From the NCBI GenBank assembly GCA_963762165.1, contig CAVXJN010000003.1, positions 992,001 to 1,056,000 of the forward strand: a stretch of 64,000 bases of DNA, written 5' to 3'. This document shows positions 45,053 to 54,518 of the stretch, piece by piece (position 1 is the stretch's first letter; each line of letters begins with the position of its first letter). The position numbers and the translations under genes were made by a program. The DNA comes from CAVXJN01 sp963762165 (GTDB taxonomy: Bacteria > Pseudomonadota > Gammaproteobacteria > JASBUN01). The notes beneath the pieces were generated by a model, which was given only the letters and a program-made list of their open reading frames with translations, did no database searches and was not told the DNA's origin.

Positions 45053-46662
45053 TCAGAAGAACGGTGACACGCCGGGGACGAGTTCCGCGGCCTTCAACGT
45101 GCCCCAGACCGCCTGAAGCATCTTCTTGTCATGCAAATCGGTGTGATTCGCCGGGCCGAACACTTCGATCGGTTTGCCGTCCTGGTCGTATTTCGGGCTG
45201 CCGTCGGCGTTGCGGGCAATGCGATAGCGGTAAACGTGCGGTTTGCCCGAGGCGAGCTTGGCGCGCGCCTGCTTGGTCAACTCGGCGGCGAACTCCGGCG
45301 ACCACACGGCCACCACCACCTCGCTGTTGGTGGCCATGCTCAGTGGCGAGAGATTATAGGTGCCGATCAGACTCAACGTGTTGTCGAACGTCGCCAGCTT
45401 GGCGTGAATCATCACATCGTCGCCGTTGCCGTATAGGCGCAGGCTGGGTATGCGCGCCAGCAGATAAGGCCACTGTTCCAGGAAAAACGCTTGACTGATG
45501 GCGCTGTCGGCGGAGGCGGGACTGTTGGTGAACAGCGTAATCGGTACGCCGTGGGTGGAGGCTTCGGCAAAAACGTCCACTGTCTCGTCGGAAACCATGA
45601 CGTAAGGATTTTGAATGAATATCTCTTTGCGCGCACTTTTGACCAGACGCGCCGCCGCCTGGGAAATGGTGTCATTGGGAACATCGTAACGTGTGGTGCT
45701 GTCCAGTACCCGGGTTTCGGCCTTGTATATAAGGCGACAGCGGGCGGGTCAGACTGCCTTTCAAGTGTTTCATCCGCGCCAAATCCTTTCCCCAATCGAG
45801 GCCCTGCTCCTTCAGTTTTTGAAGCAGCTGCTCCGATACGGCTTCGCCACGCAGCCAGGCATCCATGACGCGATAGGCAAGGTCCAGGTTTTTTTCCTGC
45901 GATTGCAGGTCCAGATGCTCGCGGGACACCTTGGCGGCCCCTTCGGAGTTGTACTGGGCTTCGAACGCGCCGGTGAGTGCCGCCGCCACACGTTTGTCCA
46001 CGACCTCGACCCCCATGTCGCGAAATACCATCTCTGCATCGCCCGGATGCGCGAAGTATTCCGTGGCAATGTTGCGCCCGCCGGTGATGGCTCGCTTGCC
46101 GTCGGCGATGAGAATCTTGTCATGATCGCTGGCAATGGTGACCGACAACGCTCAAGTGCAGAATGCCTTGCGCAACCCGCTTCAGCAGCGGCCGGTACAT
46201 GCGCACTTCGACGTTCCCGGTATTGACCAGCGCGTCCAGATAATCATTGCCTTCCGGGTGCCAGGACAACTTCGAGCCGAACGCATCCAGCAGAATACGG
46301 ATCTTCACGCCTTCTTTGGCCTTCTTCAGAAGATGGCCCAGGAATGCCACGCCGAATACGTCCTGCTTGAGGATGAAATAACTCACATCGATGCGTTGTT
46401 TGGCGTGATCCAGCAGGTCCCACCGTGCAGCCCACGCGAGGTTGTTGTCGCTGAGCAGGCGCAACTGTGCCGTACCGGCGCCAAATTCGGGAAACGTTTC
46501 GAACACGTCCCGCAAACTCATGCCACTGCGATAGGGCGCGAGCTGCATGTTGGCGTCCGGCGTCTCCGGGCGCTTGTCGTAAAGACTGAACACCAACTGG
46601 GTGCCGATCCACGCCAAGACGACGCCGCTCAGCACCAGGGCGAAGAACTTCTTCTTGGTCAA
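45053..46662 (-). CDS. Phospholipase-D/cardiolipin-synthase-type enzyme (two lesions)
   Basis: About 535 residues after removing two extra bases (near 46155 and 45725). Two PLD catalytic HKD motifs are present: HDKILIADGKRAITGGRN and HAKLATFDNTLSLIGTYNL. A hydrophobic anchor near the start (KKKFFALVLSGVVLAWIGTQ) suggests membrane attachment with the catalytic part outside. ISYFILKQDVFGVAFLGHLL and EGVKIRILLDAFGS are typical of the ClsC/YmdC-like group. The start is uncertain: TTG at 46662 fits best and overlaps the stop of a short upstream frame. Likely acts on membrane phospholipids. Confidence 0.82.
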
Positions 46663-46778
46663 GGTTTCTGCACCGCAGCGGTATCGGTTCGGACGTTGAA
46701 AGGCGTCGCGTAGGTGGTGCCGCCGACAGCCGCGACATCTCGCCTGCCGGGCGCCTGCTGTTGCGTGTGGATCTCCAT
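46659..46778 (-). other. Possible 39-codon leader frame before the PLD gene
   Basis: An ATG at 46778 opens a 39-residue frame (begins MEIHTQQQAPGRR) whose TGA overlaps the putative TTG start of the PLD gene (TTGA). This could be a translationally coupled leader peptide; it may equally be chance. No ribosome site is convincing. Confidence 0.25.
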
Positions 46779-46963
46779 GCCCGGTGGTCCTTGGCGGCAT
46801 TTTTGCCCTTTGCCTACTTAGTGTGGGTGAGATTTCACGCAGTGCTAGCGCAGGCCCTTCGTCTGGCACGCGACCGGCTGCAGGATGGCGACGAGCGCCT
46901 AGGCTGGGAGGCTTGAGACGCCGCCATCGGGCTGGCGTGTATTTTTCACATCAGGAGATCGCT

Positions 46964-47332
46964 GTGGGACAACTTACCGACGAATACATGGACGAAAAAC
47001 TGCCGCCGGAATTCGATACCGAGTTTCCGAACGCGCCCAAAAACTGGTCGCCCTATCAGGCGCGAAAGCTGGCGCAGGACGAAGGGATATCGCTCCGCGA
47101 TGTGCACTGGCGCGTGATTCACCTGATGCAGGATTACTACCGCGAACACCCGGCGGAGCACATTACGATGCCCGATTTGCACGACCTGCTCGATCAGGCG
47201 TTTCAGAGTGAGGGCGGCATCAAATATCTGCACCAGCAGTTTCCGGACGGACCGGTGAATCAAGGTTGCCGGCTGGCGGGTATCGAGCCGCCACCGGGCT
47301 CGGTCGATGCGGCATTCGGTAGCGGCGCGTAA
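46964..47332 (+). CDS. DsrC/TusE-family protein lacking the terminal cysteine
   Basis: A 122-residue protein of the DsrC/TusE/DsvC sulfur-relay family: FPNAPKNWSPYQARKLAQDE, LRDVHWRVIHLMQDYYREHP, GGIKYLHQQFPDGP. The GTG start at 46964 has AGGAG 6 bases before it. In catalytic DsrC the C-terminal arm has CysB and, 11 residues later, CysA (CysB-x10-Cys-Val end). Here CysB is kept (NQGCRLAG) but the residue 11 later is Ser in PPPGSV, and the protein runs 8 residues beyond it. It therefore cannot form the intramolecular trisulfide and is likely a regulatory or non-catalytic member. Confidence 0.85.
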   Translation: MGQLTDEYMDEKLPPEFDTEFPNAPKNWSPYQARKLAQDEGISLRDVHWRVIHLMQDYYREHPAEHITMPDLHDLLDQAFQSEGGIKYLHQQFPDGPVNQGCRLAGIEPPPGSVDAAFGSGA

Positions 47333-47548
47333 TGCAGGCCGCTTCGATTGCGCGCGGAAGCGGGCGGTATCCCAGGCATTGCCCGAATCGAACGGCATAT
47401 TCCGGCGCGTTCGCCCAGGCAGCGCAGCGCCGGTGTCCGCCCGCTGGCTGATTGCGCTCAGTTGATTGCGGCTGGCCGTAAATGGGCCAGTCGTTCGATA
47501 ATGTGTGCGATCAGACCTCCGTCCAGCCAGTGTCGGTGAAGTGGGATC

Positions 47549-48280
47549 GTGAATCGTCGTCGCCTCCGGAACGTACCTGAACGCAGCCGTGGTTTCGGCC
47601 GCTGGCTGCTGGCGGCAGTTGTATTGTTGTTGCTGATGCCGTTGGCAATGTTGCTGGTGTTGCGCTGGGTGCCGCCGCCTACATCGTCGTTCATGTTGCA
47701 AGCCCGCTTCGGCGGCGTCGGTGAGGGGCCTGCGTGCGGCAACGTCGCCTACCGCTGGGTGCCGTGGGAGAAAATTTCCGACCCCGCCAAACTGGCTGTG
47801 ATCGCATCCGAGGATCAGCGCTTCGCCGAACATTGGGGTTTCGATCTGGAATCCATCGGTGATGCATTGCAGGCGGGAAACGAAGACGGTCGCTTGCGCG
47901 GCGCCAGCACCATTAGTCAGCAGACTGCAAAAAACCTGTTTCTGTGGCCGGCGCACAGTTGGATTCGAAAAGGCTTGGAAGCGTATCTGACTGTACTGTT
48001 GGAGTTCGTGTGGCCGAAACAGCGCATCCTTGAAACCTATCTCAACATCGCCCAGTTCGGTCCCTGCACCTTCGGTGTCGCGGCCGCGGCGCGGAATTTC
48101 TTCGGCACCGAGCCGGAAGCGTTGAGCGCGCGCCATGGGGCACTGCTGGCCGCGGTACTGCCCAATCCGTTGGTGCTGAAGGCCGCGCGGCCGAGCGCCT
48201 ATGTGGAGCATCGGGTGCAATGGATCGAATCCCAGATGCGCCATTTGAGCGGGGCGCAGTATCTGCAGCAGTTGCGCTAG
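47549..48280 (+). CDS. mtgA: Monofunctional peptidoglycan glycosyltransferase
   Basis: A 243-residue inner-membrane glycosyltransferase of family GT51. One N-terminal helix (about 18-40) anchors it; the catalytic motifs are AVIASEDQRFAEHWGFD (catalytic Glu), GASTISQQTAKNLFL, KGLEAYLTVLLE and TYLNIAQFG. Length matches E. coli MtgA. GTG start at 47549. Polymerises lipid II into glycan strands in the periplasm. Convergent with the ion-channel gene. Confidence 0.95.
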   Translation: MNRRRLRNVPERSRGFGRWLLAAVVLLLLMPLAMLLVLRWVPPPTSSFMLQARFGGVGEGPACGNVAYRWVPWEKISDPAKLAVIASEDQRFAEHWGFDLESIGDALQAGNEDGRLRGASTISQQTAKNLFLWPAHSWIRKGLEAYLTVLLEFVWPKQRILETYLNIAQFGPCTFGVAAAARNFFGTEPEALSARHGALLAAVLPNPLVLKAARPSAYVEHRVQWIESQMRHLSGAQYLQQLR

Positions 48281-48529
48281 CGGGCGTCCTCAAGATCGAG
48301 GCGTTGGCCTTCGCCGCCCAGGGACAGGCAGGCTCGCCACCGGGCCCAGTCCAGTGGCATATCGCGGTCTGGGTGGTTTCCCTCCCTCATTCTCGCTGCT
48401 TTGCGCGCAGAGGTACGCAACCACAGCGCCGCCGGTTGATACCGGTAGGCACGAGAAAAGCCCGCGCCCATGGTCATGCCGGGCAAGCGCGGCACTCTGC
48501 TGGTCGCACCGGCGAGCACGCGCAGGCCG

Positions 48530-49561
48530 TCAACGGTTCGCGGCCGCCTGGGCGTCGTCGCCGCCGACGACCGCCCAATCGCGGCCTTCATAATGAACCA
48601 GCGCTGCGAACTTCGCCCGTCTGACGGCGAGGGTTTCGATGTCGCGAGCGAAATCCCCGTCGGACACCGTCGGCACACCGGCTTCGCGCAGCGCTGCCAG
48701 GGACGGGGCCGGCGGCGCCGCGCGTTCGCCGGCGCAGCCGCGGCCGTAGGTTACGGTGTCGGCCAATTGCAGACTGCTTTCGCGCACACTGCGCATCAGC
48801 AAGCGGTCGGGACGATGGCCTTCGGCGACGCCGTAGCTGAGAAGTGTGAGCGCCTCGTCGAGCACTGTAACCGCGACACCGGGAGAGCCCTTGGGGTCGG
48901 TGGTGTGGAAATAGTGCAAGGTGGGATAGGCGAGATGCTTCTGGGAAAGGGCCACAAGGTCGCTGCTCGTGGCGAGCATATACTGCTCCAAGGACCGGAA
49001 CCGGCCATCCTGCCAGGCGCGAATCACCAACTGCTCAGGTGTCCGGGCCAGGCTGAGTATGTCGAACGCCAGGCTGCGTTTGAAGACCACGGCGTTCAGG
49101 ACCGAGAGCAGGTAGGTGACGAACAAGGTGATCGAAAAGAAACCCATGCCCGCGGAAATCACCGTCAATATCTGAAACAGCGCACTGCGCGGTTCATAGT
49201 CGCCGATGCCCAGGGTGGTGAGCACGAAGCCGGAGTAATAGAGACGGTCCCAGGCGCTCGCCGCAGCGCTGGTCGCACCTTTGACGATGCCTTGCGGGTC
49301 GGCAAGAAAGATCAGTGTCCAACCGATCCACAGCAGCAGCGACCACACCAGGAACGCAGACAGCAGAATGAAGGGACCGGCCATGGGCGCCAGCCGCGGA
49401 AACCAGCGCCAGTGCCGCGTCAGAATCACCAGTCGCCAGATGGACTCGCCCAGACGCCGGGCAATCGGGCCGCCGCCGCGGAGAACGATGGTATGGGCGA
49501 TCGCGTCCCAGAGTGCCACTGACACCAGCAGCGCACCCGTCAAACCGAACCCCCACATCAT
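48530..49561 (-). CDS. Potassium-channel-like membrane protein
   Basis: A 343-residue protein with five or so hydrophobic helices; the pore loop carries a selectivity-filter-like VLTTLGIGDYEP (TxGxGD type) between two helices. The C-terminal cytosolic part (about 180-343) is helical and uncharacterised. I use the ATG at 49561; the frame is open to 49816 without homology. The 250 bases between its stop and mtgA contain no clear gene. Likely a two-helix-type K+ or ion channel, regulated by an unknown ligand. Confidence 0.83.
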   Translation of the reverse strand: MMWGFGLTGALLVSVALWDAIAHTIVLRGGGPIARRLGESIWRLVILTRHWRWFPRLAPMAGPFILLSAFLVWSLLLWIGWTLIFLADPQGIVKGATSAAASAWDRLYYSGFVLTTLGIGDYEPRSALFQILTVISAGMGFFSITLFVTYLLSVLNAVVFKRSLAFDILSLARTPEQLVIRAWQDGRFRSLEQYMLATSSDLVALSQKHLAYPTLHYFHTTDPKGSPGVAVTVLDEALTLLSYGVAEGHRPDRLLMRSVRESSLQLADTVTYGRGCAGERAAPPAPSLAALREAGVPTVSDGDFARDIETLAVRRAKFAALVHYEGRDWAVVGGDDAQAAANR

Positions 49562-49975
49562 GGTCTTGTCCCTGCCTGCCAGCGAATCCGGCGCCGTCTG
49601 CACCTGTTGCACAGCATAGTTGGCGTCTGCAGGGCGCCAAGGCGCCCGGCTTCGCCGGGACGATCGGGACTGACTGTTACCGCAGGGTCGATGCGGCGGA
49701 ACTTCCAGCGGGTCGGCGCCGAGGGCGTCGGGCTCCGAGAGCGGCATCGGCTTGGTGACCGCGTCGTCCTCGACAGCAAACGGCCGTCGGAGGTTGCCGC
49801 TTGGGTGCGGGCGCACCTGCGTGAGCGCGCGTTCGGCCTGCCGTGAGTGATCCCGAGGCGGATCCTTGCTGCAGGTCCGTTGCAGTGGGTCGTTGCGTGG
49901 GTGCAGGGCTTGTCCACCGCCGCCGGGTCGCTGGCGGATTCTGTTATGCTGCGCGCGAGCCGAACAAACGCCCCC

Positions 49976-50851
49976 ATGCTGCTACGCATCTTCTCCATCA
50001 TTTTTCCAGTGTTCGCCATTGCGGCGCTGGGTTTCTGGTACGGCAAGCGCAAGCGACCCGACATGGCGCTGGCCAATCAATTGAATATGGACCTGTTCGT
50101 GCCGGCGCTGGTGTTCGCGGCGCTGTCCAGTAAGGATTTTGATCTCGGCGCCTACGGGGCGCTGGCGATGGGCGGTGGCGCGGTAATCATCGGTTCGGGT
50201 TTACTGGCTTGGCCTGTGGGGCGCTGGTTGCATGCCGACTACCGCACCTTCGTGCCGCCGATGATGTTCAATAACTCCGGCAACATGGGCCTGCCGTTGG
50301 CGCTGTTGGCATTCGGCGACCGGGCGCTGCCTGCCGCAATCGTGCTGTTCGTGGTCGAGATGGCCCTGCACTTTTCGCTGGGTGCGTACATACTGGATCA
50401 CCGCACCCGCTTCACGCGTATGCTGCGTATTCCGGTGATCGTGGCCACGCTGGCGGGTCTGGCGGTGAGCGCCGGCGGCCTGTCGCTGCCGGCGCCATTG
50501 CGTACCGTGATCGGCATGCTGGGCGACATCGCGGTGCCCCTGCTGCTGTTTTCCCTGGGTGTGCGCCTGACCGAAGTCTCGTTGCGCGACTGGCGGCTGG
50601 GAGCCGTAGGCGCCGTACTGGGCCCGGCCAGCGGTTTGTTGGTGGTGTGGGTGTTTGCGCAGCTTGTGGCACTGCCCGCCGAACAATTGCGCCTGCTGAT
50701 CATCTTCGGCGCGCTGCCGCCTGCCGTTTTGAATTACATCGTTGCTGAACAGTATCGGCAGGAGCCGGAGAAGGTGGCGTCGATCGTGATGCTCGGCAAT
50801 CTCGCCAGCATTGCGATTATGCCGCTGGCGCTGGCGATTGCCCTGCAGTGA
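49976..50851 (+). CDS. AEC-family (auxin-efflux-carrier-like) transporter
   Basis: A 291-residue protein with about ten transmembrane helices. FSIIFPVFAIAALGFWYGKR, NQLNMDLFVPALVFAAL and MFNNSGNMGLPL are the typical AEC first-helix and crossover motifs, with NYIVAEQYRQEP near the end. ATG at 49976 gives the family length; frame is open upstream to 49847. Substrate probably a small organic acid or amino acid. Confidence 0.9.
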   Translation: MLLRIFSIIFPVFAIAALGFWYGKRKRPDMALANQLNMDLFVPALVFAALSSKDFDLGAYGALAMGGGAVIIGSGLLAWPVGRWLHADYRTFVPPMMFNNSGNMGLPLALLAFGDRALPAAIVLFVVEMALHFSLGAYILDHRTRFTRMLRIPVIVATLAGLAVSAGGLSLPAPLRTVIGMLGDIAVPLLLFSLGVRLTEVSLRDWRLGAVGAVLGPASGLLVVWVFAQLVALPAEQLRLLIIFGALPPAVLNYIVAEQYRQEPEKVASIVMLGNLASIAIMPLALAIALQ

Positions 50852-50887
50852 CAGTTTCGCATCGCGCCGCCGTGTGCACTGCCCGTG

Positions 50888-51718
50888 TCAGTGGTGGTGG
50901 CCGCGGCAGCGCCGGTCTGCGGGAATTTCCAGTGCCTCGGAGCCGAGCAGGTCGTCCAGTTCCGACGGCGCCAACGCATGACGTTCGTTTGGATCGATCC
51001 GCAGATTGGGCAGCGCCTGTTCCTGAACTGCCCCGTCGTCGGCGTTCACTGACAAGCAAACTAAGCTAGCCGTTTGTTCCTGCACCGGAGGGGATTGCAT
51101 CTGCGTCGGTCGAGTTTCCCGTGTCGCCGGTTGTTTCGCAGGCGCCTCGCGCAATGCCAACAGTTGCGCTTGCGCATGTTGTAGTTGTCGCTTGCTCTGC
51201 TGTAGTTCCTGCTCCAAGGCACTGGACTCGGTGCGCAGCGCCTGCATTTGCGCCCGGGCCTCGTCGCGCTCCTGTTCGGTCTGCTGCAACGAATCCTGAA
51301 GCTGCGACAACTGCTCGCGCAGTGCGCGTTCCGCAGCGTTCATATCGGCGGACAGAGCCGGGTCGTTGCTGCGCATGCGATCCACCAGCCCCGAATCGAC
51401 GCACACCACCTGACATTTGCTCTTGGACCATCCCCACAATTCGCGTGGGCGCTCCGGTGCAAGGGCGGCGCCTGCGCCGTCGGTGCCGCCGACCACGTTG
51501 CCTACCGCCTGATGGTTTGCCATCAGCGCGATTTCGCCGGATAGGAGATACAGGGTCTGGTGCTCGCGCACCCCTGGCTTGAACAGCAGTCGGCCGGCTG
51601 CGAGTTCTTCCACGGTGCTCGATTCCGCCAGGATTTCCAGTTGTCGCGGCGCAAGACTCGCGAGTTCCGCGAATTGCGACAACATCTGGGGGCTCGCTCG
51701 GCGTTTGACCGTGACCAT
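50888..51718 (-). CDS. cNMP-binding-like domain plus coiled coil
   Basis: A 276-residue protein. The first 110 residues resemble a cyclic-nucleotide-binding fold (LASLAPRQLEILAESSTVEE, AAGRLLFKPGVREHQTLYLL, LSGEIAL). Residues about 125-200 form a Gln/Glu/Ala-rich coiled coil (REQLSQLQDSLQQTEQERDE). There is no DNA-binding domain, so it is not a CRP-type factor. AGGA precedes the ATG at 51718. The phosphate-binding RXXL cassette of true cNMP domains is not obvious, so nucleotide binding is doubtful. Confidence 0.75.
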   Translation of the reverse strand: MVTVKRRASPQMLSQFAELASLAPRQLEILAESSTVEELAAGRLLFKPGVREHQTLYLLSGEIALMANHQAVGNVVGGTDGAGAALAPERPRELWGWSKSKCQVVCVDSGLVDRMRSNDPALSADMNAAERALREQLSQLQDSLQQTEQERDEARAQMQALRTESSALEQELQQSKRQLQHAQAQLLALREAPAKQPATRETRPTQMQSPPVQEQTASLVCLSVNADDGAVQEQALPNLRIDPNERHALAPSELDDLLGSEALEIPADRRCRGHHH

Positions 51719-51876
51719 AATAGATTCCTGGTTTGCTGTGAGGGGCGGCCGAAGCGGTCCCGCGCCGGCCTTGATCATCACATCGGCTGGATAGCCAAGG
51801 GTTTTAGCTGCAAATTGTTACGCCATTCTTTTACCGGGCTACGAGCGTGGAATTGGCCAGCGACGCGGTATGGCGA

Positions 51877-52308
51877 TCAGACCGGCAATAGTTCCTCGCT
51901 GGCGAGGCGCATCAAGGCCGTGGCGATGAATTCACGGGCTTGTGATTCATCCAATAAACGCCATTGGGGATCGGTCATCGACGGCGACGGGCTCAGTCGC
52001 TGGGCCTCGTCGAAGTACAAAGCATAGAACTCCTTCGCCGGGACGTCCTCGGCCGCGTCCTTTTGATTGAATCGAAGTTTACCCAGCAGCCGGCCTTCGG
52101 CTATGCAGGGCCGATAGTCGATCAGGACTTCGTGACCAAGAAAGGTGAAGCGAATGTGACCGTGGGTGCGCACTTCCGCGACGCCGAGTTCCTTGAGCTC
52201 GTGGCTAAGCGAGCCTGCAACCAATGCGAAGCGCAGGAACAACTCGCCGTAATGTTTGTGCTGCTCGCTCAGCTCTCGGATACGGTTCGCGAGTTCAGGT
52301 TGGGTCAT
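51877..52308 (-). CDS. Conserved hypothetical protein
   Basis: A 143-residue cytosolic protein I do not recognise: helical N terminus (LANRIRELSEQHKHYGELFL), a beta-rich middle (THGHIRFTFLGHEVLIDYRP) and a helical end. GAGGAGA stands 5-8 bases before the ATG at 52308, so it is a real gene. It lies between the cNMP-like gene and the DUF4124 gene, on the minus strand. Confidence 0.75.
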   Translation of the reverse strand: MTQPELANRIRELSEQHKHYGELFLRFALVAGSLSHELKELGVAEVRTHGHIRFTFLGHEVLIDYRPCIAEGRLLGKLRFNQKDAAEDVPAKEFYALYFDEAQRLSPSPSMTDPQWRLLDESQAREFIATALMRLASEELLPV

Positions 52309-52460
52309 GGCGATCTCCTCGTCGGCGTGGGAAAGTCGAGACAACGCTTGCCGGCCCGGTTGGAGCGCGCGATCGACCGCGTTGAAACGGTGCGAATATG
52401 GGATGTACCGCGTTAGAATGCAACAGCTCGACCAAAGGCGCTAGAGGGGAGACTGCGACG

Positions 52461-52943
52461 ATGGGAAGCAAATTGCGGAGAGTGTGCGCGGGGCGGGCGC
52501 GGCTGTGGCTGTCGGCAGTGACTCTGCTGGCATTGATTACGCCCGCGGAGGCGGCAGACGTTTATCGCTGGGTCGACGAACACGGACGGGTGCACTACTC
52601 CGACCAGCCACACCAAGGTGGCGAAACCCCCATGCGGGTGGCACCGGCGGCACCCCGCGATCCCAATCTGGCGCAACGACAGCAACGCCAAAAGCGGCTG
52701 TTGCAGATCTATGCCGAGGATCGCGAGCGCGAGGAGGCGGCCCAACGTAAGCAGCAGGCGCAACAGGCCGAGCGTGATCGGCGTTGCCGGGACGCCCGGC
52801 ACAGAGTGGCGCATCTTGATCAGGGGGGCGTGTTCTATCAATTCGATGACGACGGTAACCGCCATTATTTGAGCGAACAGGACGTCGAGGCGCGCAAGGC
52901 CCGCTGGCGCTCGGAAGTGAGCAAATGGTGCGGCGAAAGTTGA
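52461..52943 (+). CDS. Secreted DUF4124-domain protein
   Basis: A 160-residue protein with a signal peptide (cut near AEA-AD) followed by the DUF4124 motif VYRWVDEHGRVHYSDQP and a long Arg/Gln-rich helical tail (about 75-130) ending CRDARHRVAHLDQGG and a FYQFDDDGNRHYLSE repeat-like tail. GAGGGGAGA precedes the ATG. Envelope-associated, function unknown. Confidence 0.85.
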   Translation: MGSKLRRVCAGRARLWLSAVTLLALITPAEAADVYRWVDEHGRVHYSDQPHQGGETPMRVAPAAPRDPNLAQRQQRQKRLLQIYAEDREREEAAQRKQQAQQAERDRRCRDARHRVAHLDQGGVFYQFDDDGNRHYLSEQDVEARKARWRSEVSKWCGES

Positions 52944-52956
52944 TCCGGCATGGGTT

Positions 52957-54177
52957 GTGCGCCGACTGGCGCGCGCGATGAAGGCAGACAGCTTCCCGGA
53001 GCAGTCGGACCGCAGCCGGTGGGCCATTGTCGTGATCGTAGTGGCGGAGCTGTTCGGTACTTCGCTGTGGTTCAGCGTCAACGCGGTGGCCGACGCCTTG
53101 CATCGTGCCTGGGGGCTGACGCAACTCGATATCGCCCATCTCACCAGCTCGGTGCAACTGGGGTTCATCGTCGGCACCCTCGGTTTCGGTCTCAGCGGTC
53201 TTGCTGATCGCTATTCCGCGAGCCGGATTTTTGCAGCGTGCGCAGTGTTGGGTGCCCTTGCCAACGGCGCGTTCGCATTCAGTGGCGGTCTGAGCGAGGG
53301 TTTGATACTGCGCTTCATCACCGGCCTGGCCTTGGCCGGCATTTATCCCATCGGCATGAAACTGGTGGTGAGCTGGGCTCCCGAACGAGCCGGTTCCGTG
53401 CTCGGCTGGCTGGTGGGCATGCTGGTGCTCGGTTCGGGACTGCCGCATTTGGTGCGCGGCAGTCAGCTGACTCCCACGTGGCAGGGTGTGCTGTACGCGG
53501 CGACGGCGTTTGCGCTGGTATCCGCGTTGCTGGTGACATGGCTTGGCGACGGGCCCTATCACGGTACCGGTCGCCGCTTGCAGTTCGGCGGCGTGCTGCA
53601 GGCATTTGCTTCGTCGCAATTCCGTTCCGCGGCATTCGGTTATTTCGGCCACATGTGGGAACTGTACGCATTCTGGGCTATCGCGCCGATGCTGGTGATG
53701 GATGCGGTGGGCCACGGTCGTCCGCGCAGCGTGTATCTGACGGTGTTTGCAATATTTGCCGCCGGCGCCGTCGGTTGCGTGGTCGGCGGCATGATCAGCC
53801 GACGCGCGGGTAGTGCCAGAGTGGCGGCTGCGGCATTGGCCGGATCCGGCGCGCTTTGCCTGCTGTATCCTCTGTTTGCGCCGAGTCATTATTGGTCTGC
53901 GGTGGCGTTGCTGCTGCCGTGGGGTGTCCTGGTGGTTGCCGATTCGCCGCAATTCTCGGCCCTGGCGGCGGGCGCATGCCCGCCGCAACGGGTAGGCAGT
54001 GCATTGGCTTTGATGAACAGCGTCGGCTTCGCGCTCACGATCGTGTCGATTGAATGGGTATCGGCTTCCTGGCCGGCGTTGCGTCTACACGTTGCCTGGA
54101 TACTGTTGCCCGGTCCCGTGCTGGGGTTGTTCGCCATCGCTAGGAGTTGGCGCCGCGCGGGAGGCGTTCCCACCTGA
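52957..54177 (+). CDS. MFS transporter
   Basis: A 406-residue major-facilitator protein with 12 predicted helices; LADRYSASR between helices 2 and 3 and RFITGLALAGIYPIGMKLV are the conserved cytoplasmic-loop and helix-4 motifs. Starts possible at the codon at 52957 or the ATG at 52978. It follows the DUF4124 gene by 13 bases. Substrate not evident. Confidence 0.88.
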   Translation: MRRLARAMKADSFPEQSDRSRWAIVVIVVAELFGTSLWFSVNAVADALHRAWGLTQLDIAHLTSSVQLGFIVGTLGFGLSGLADRYSASRIFAACAVLGALANGAFAFSGGLSEGLILRFITGLALAGIYPIGMKLVVSWAPERAGSVLGWLVGMLVLGSGLPHLVRGSQLTPTWQGVLYAATAFALVSALLVTWLGDGPYHGTGRRLQFGGVLQAFASSQFRSAAFGYFGHMWELYAFWAIAPMLVMDAVGHGRPRSVYLTVFAIFAAGAVGCVVGGMISRRAGSARVAAAALAGSGALCLLYPLFAPSHYWSAVALLLPWGVLVVADSPQFSALAAGACPPQRVGSALALMNSVGFALTIVSIEWVSASWPALRLHVAWILLPGPVLGLFAIARSWRRAGGVPT

Positions 54178-54299
54178 TATTGCGAATCGGCGGTTGCCGC
54201 AAAGCGTTTCGATGGATGTTTCCGAGCATTTCACCCGCTTGCGCCGCGTAAGCGGCACGCTAGTCTCAGTGCAAATCGTGCAACCGTAAGGAGACGGGT

Positions 54300-54518
54300 G
54301 TGATCGCATACAGGGCGAAGGTCAGCCTGGATCGCAAAGCATGGGAAGAGGTAAGGTTGGTGTCCCTCGGCGACGAGTCGGGATTCGGATTTGCAACCAC
54401 CGACGGTAGGGTGGTCGCCAAAGCTGAAACCATGATGGCGGCGACCGAACTGCTGCTGCAACGTTTCCCGCCCGCGCTGGAGATCGACTGCACGCCTTAT
54501 TGGCAGCAATCCGCTTAG
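54300..54518 (+). CDS. Small hypothetical protein
   Basis: A 72-residue protein with a GTG start and AAGGAGA 6 bases before it, so expressed. MIAYRAKVSLDRKAWEEVRL and TDGRVVAKAETMMAATEL suggest a small alpha/beta fold. No family recognised. Its stop overlaps the stop of motB by four bases (convergent). Confidence 0.6.
   Translation: MIAYRAKVSLDRKAWEEVRLVSLGDESGFGFATTDGRVVAKAETMMAATELLLQRFPPALEIDCTPYWQQSA

Noticed and set aside
49562..49816. N-terminal extension of the channel protein
   Set aside because: No hydrophobic or conserved sequence in the extra 85 codons; the ATG at 49561 starts directly at the first helix.
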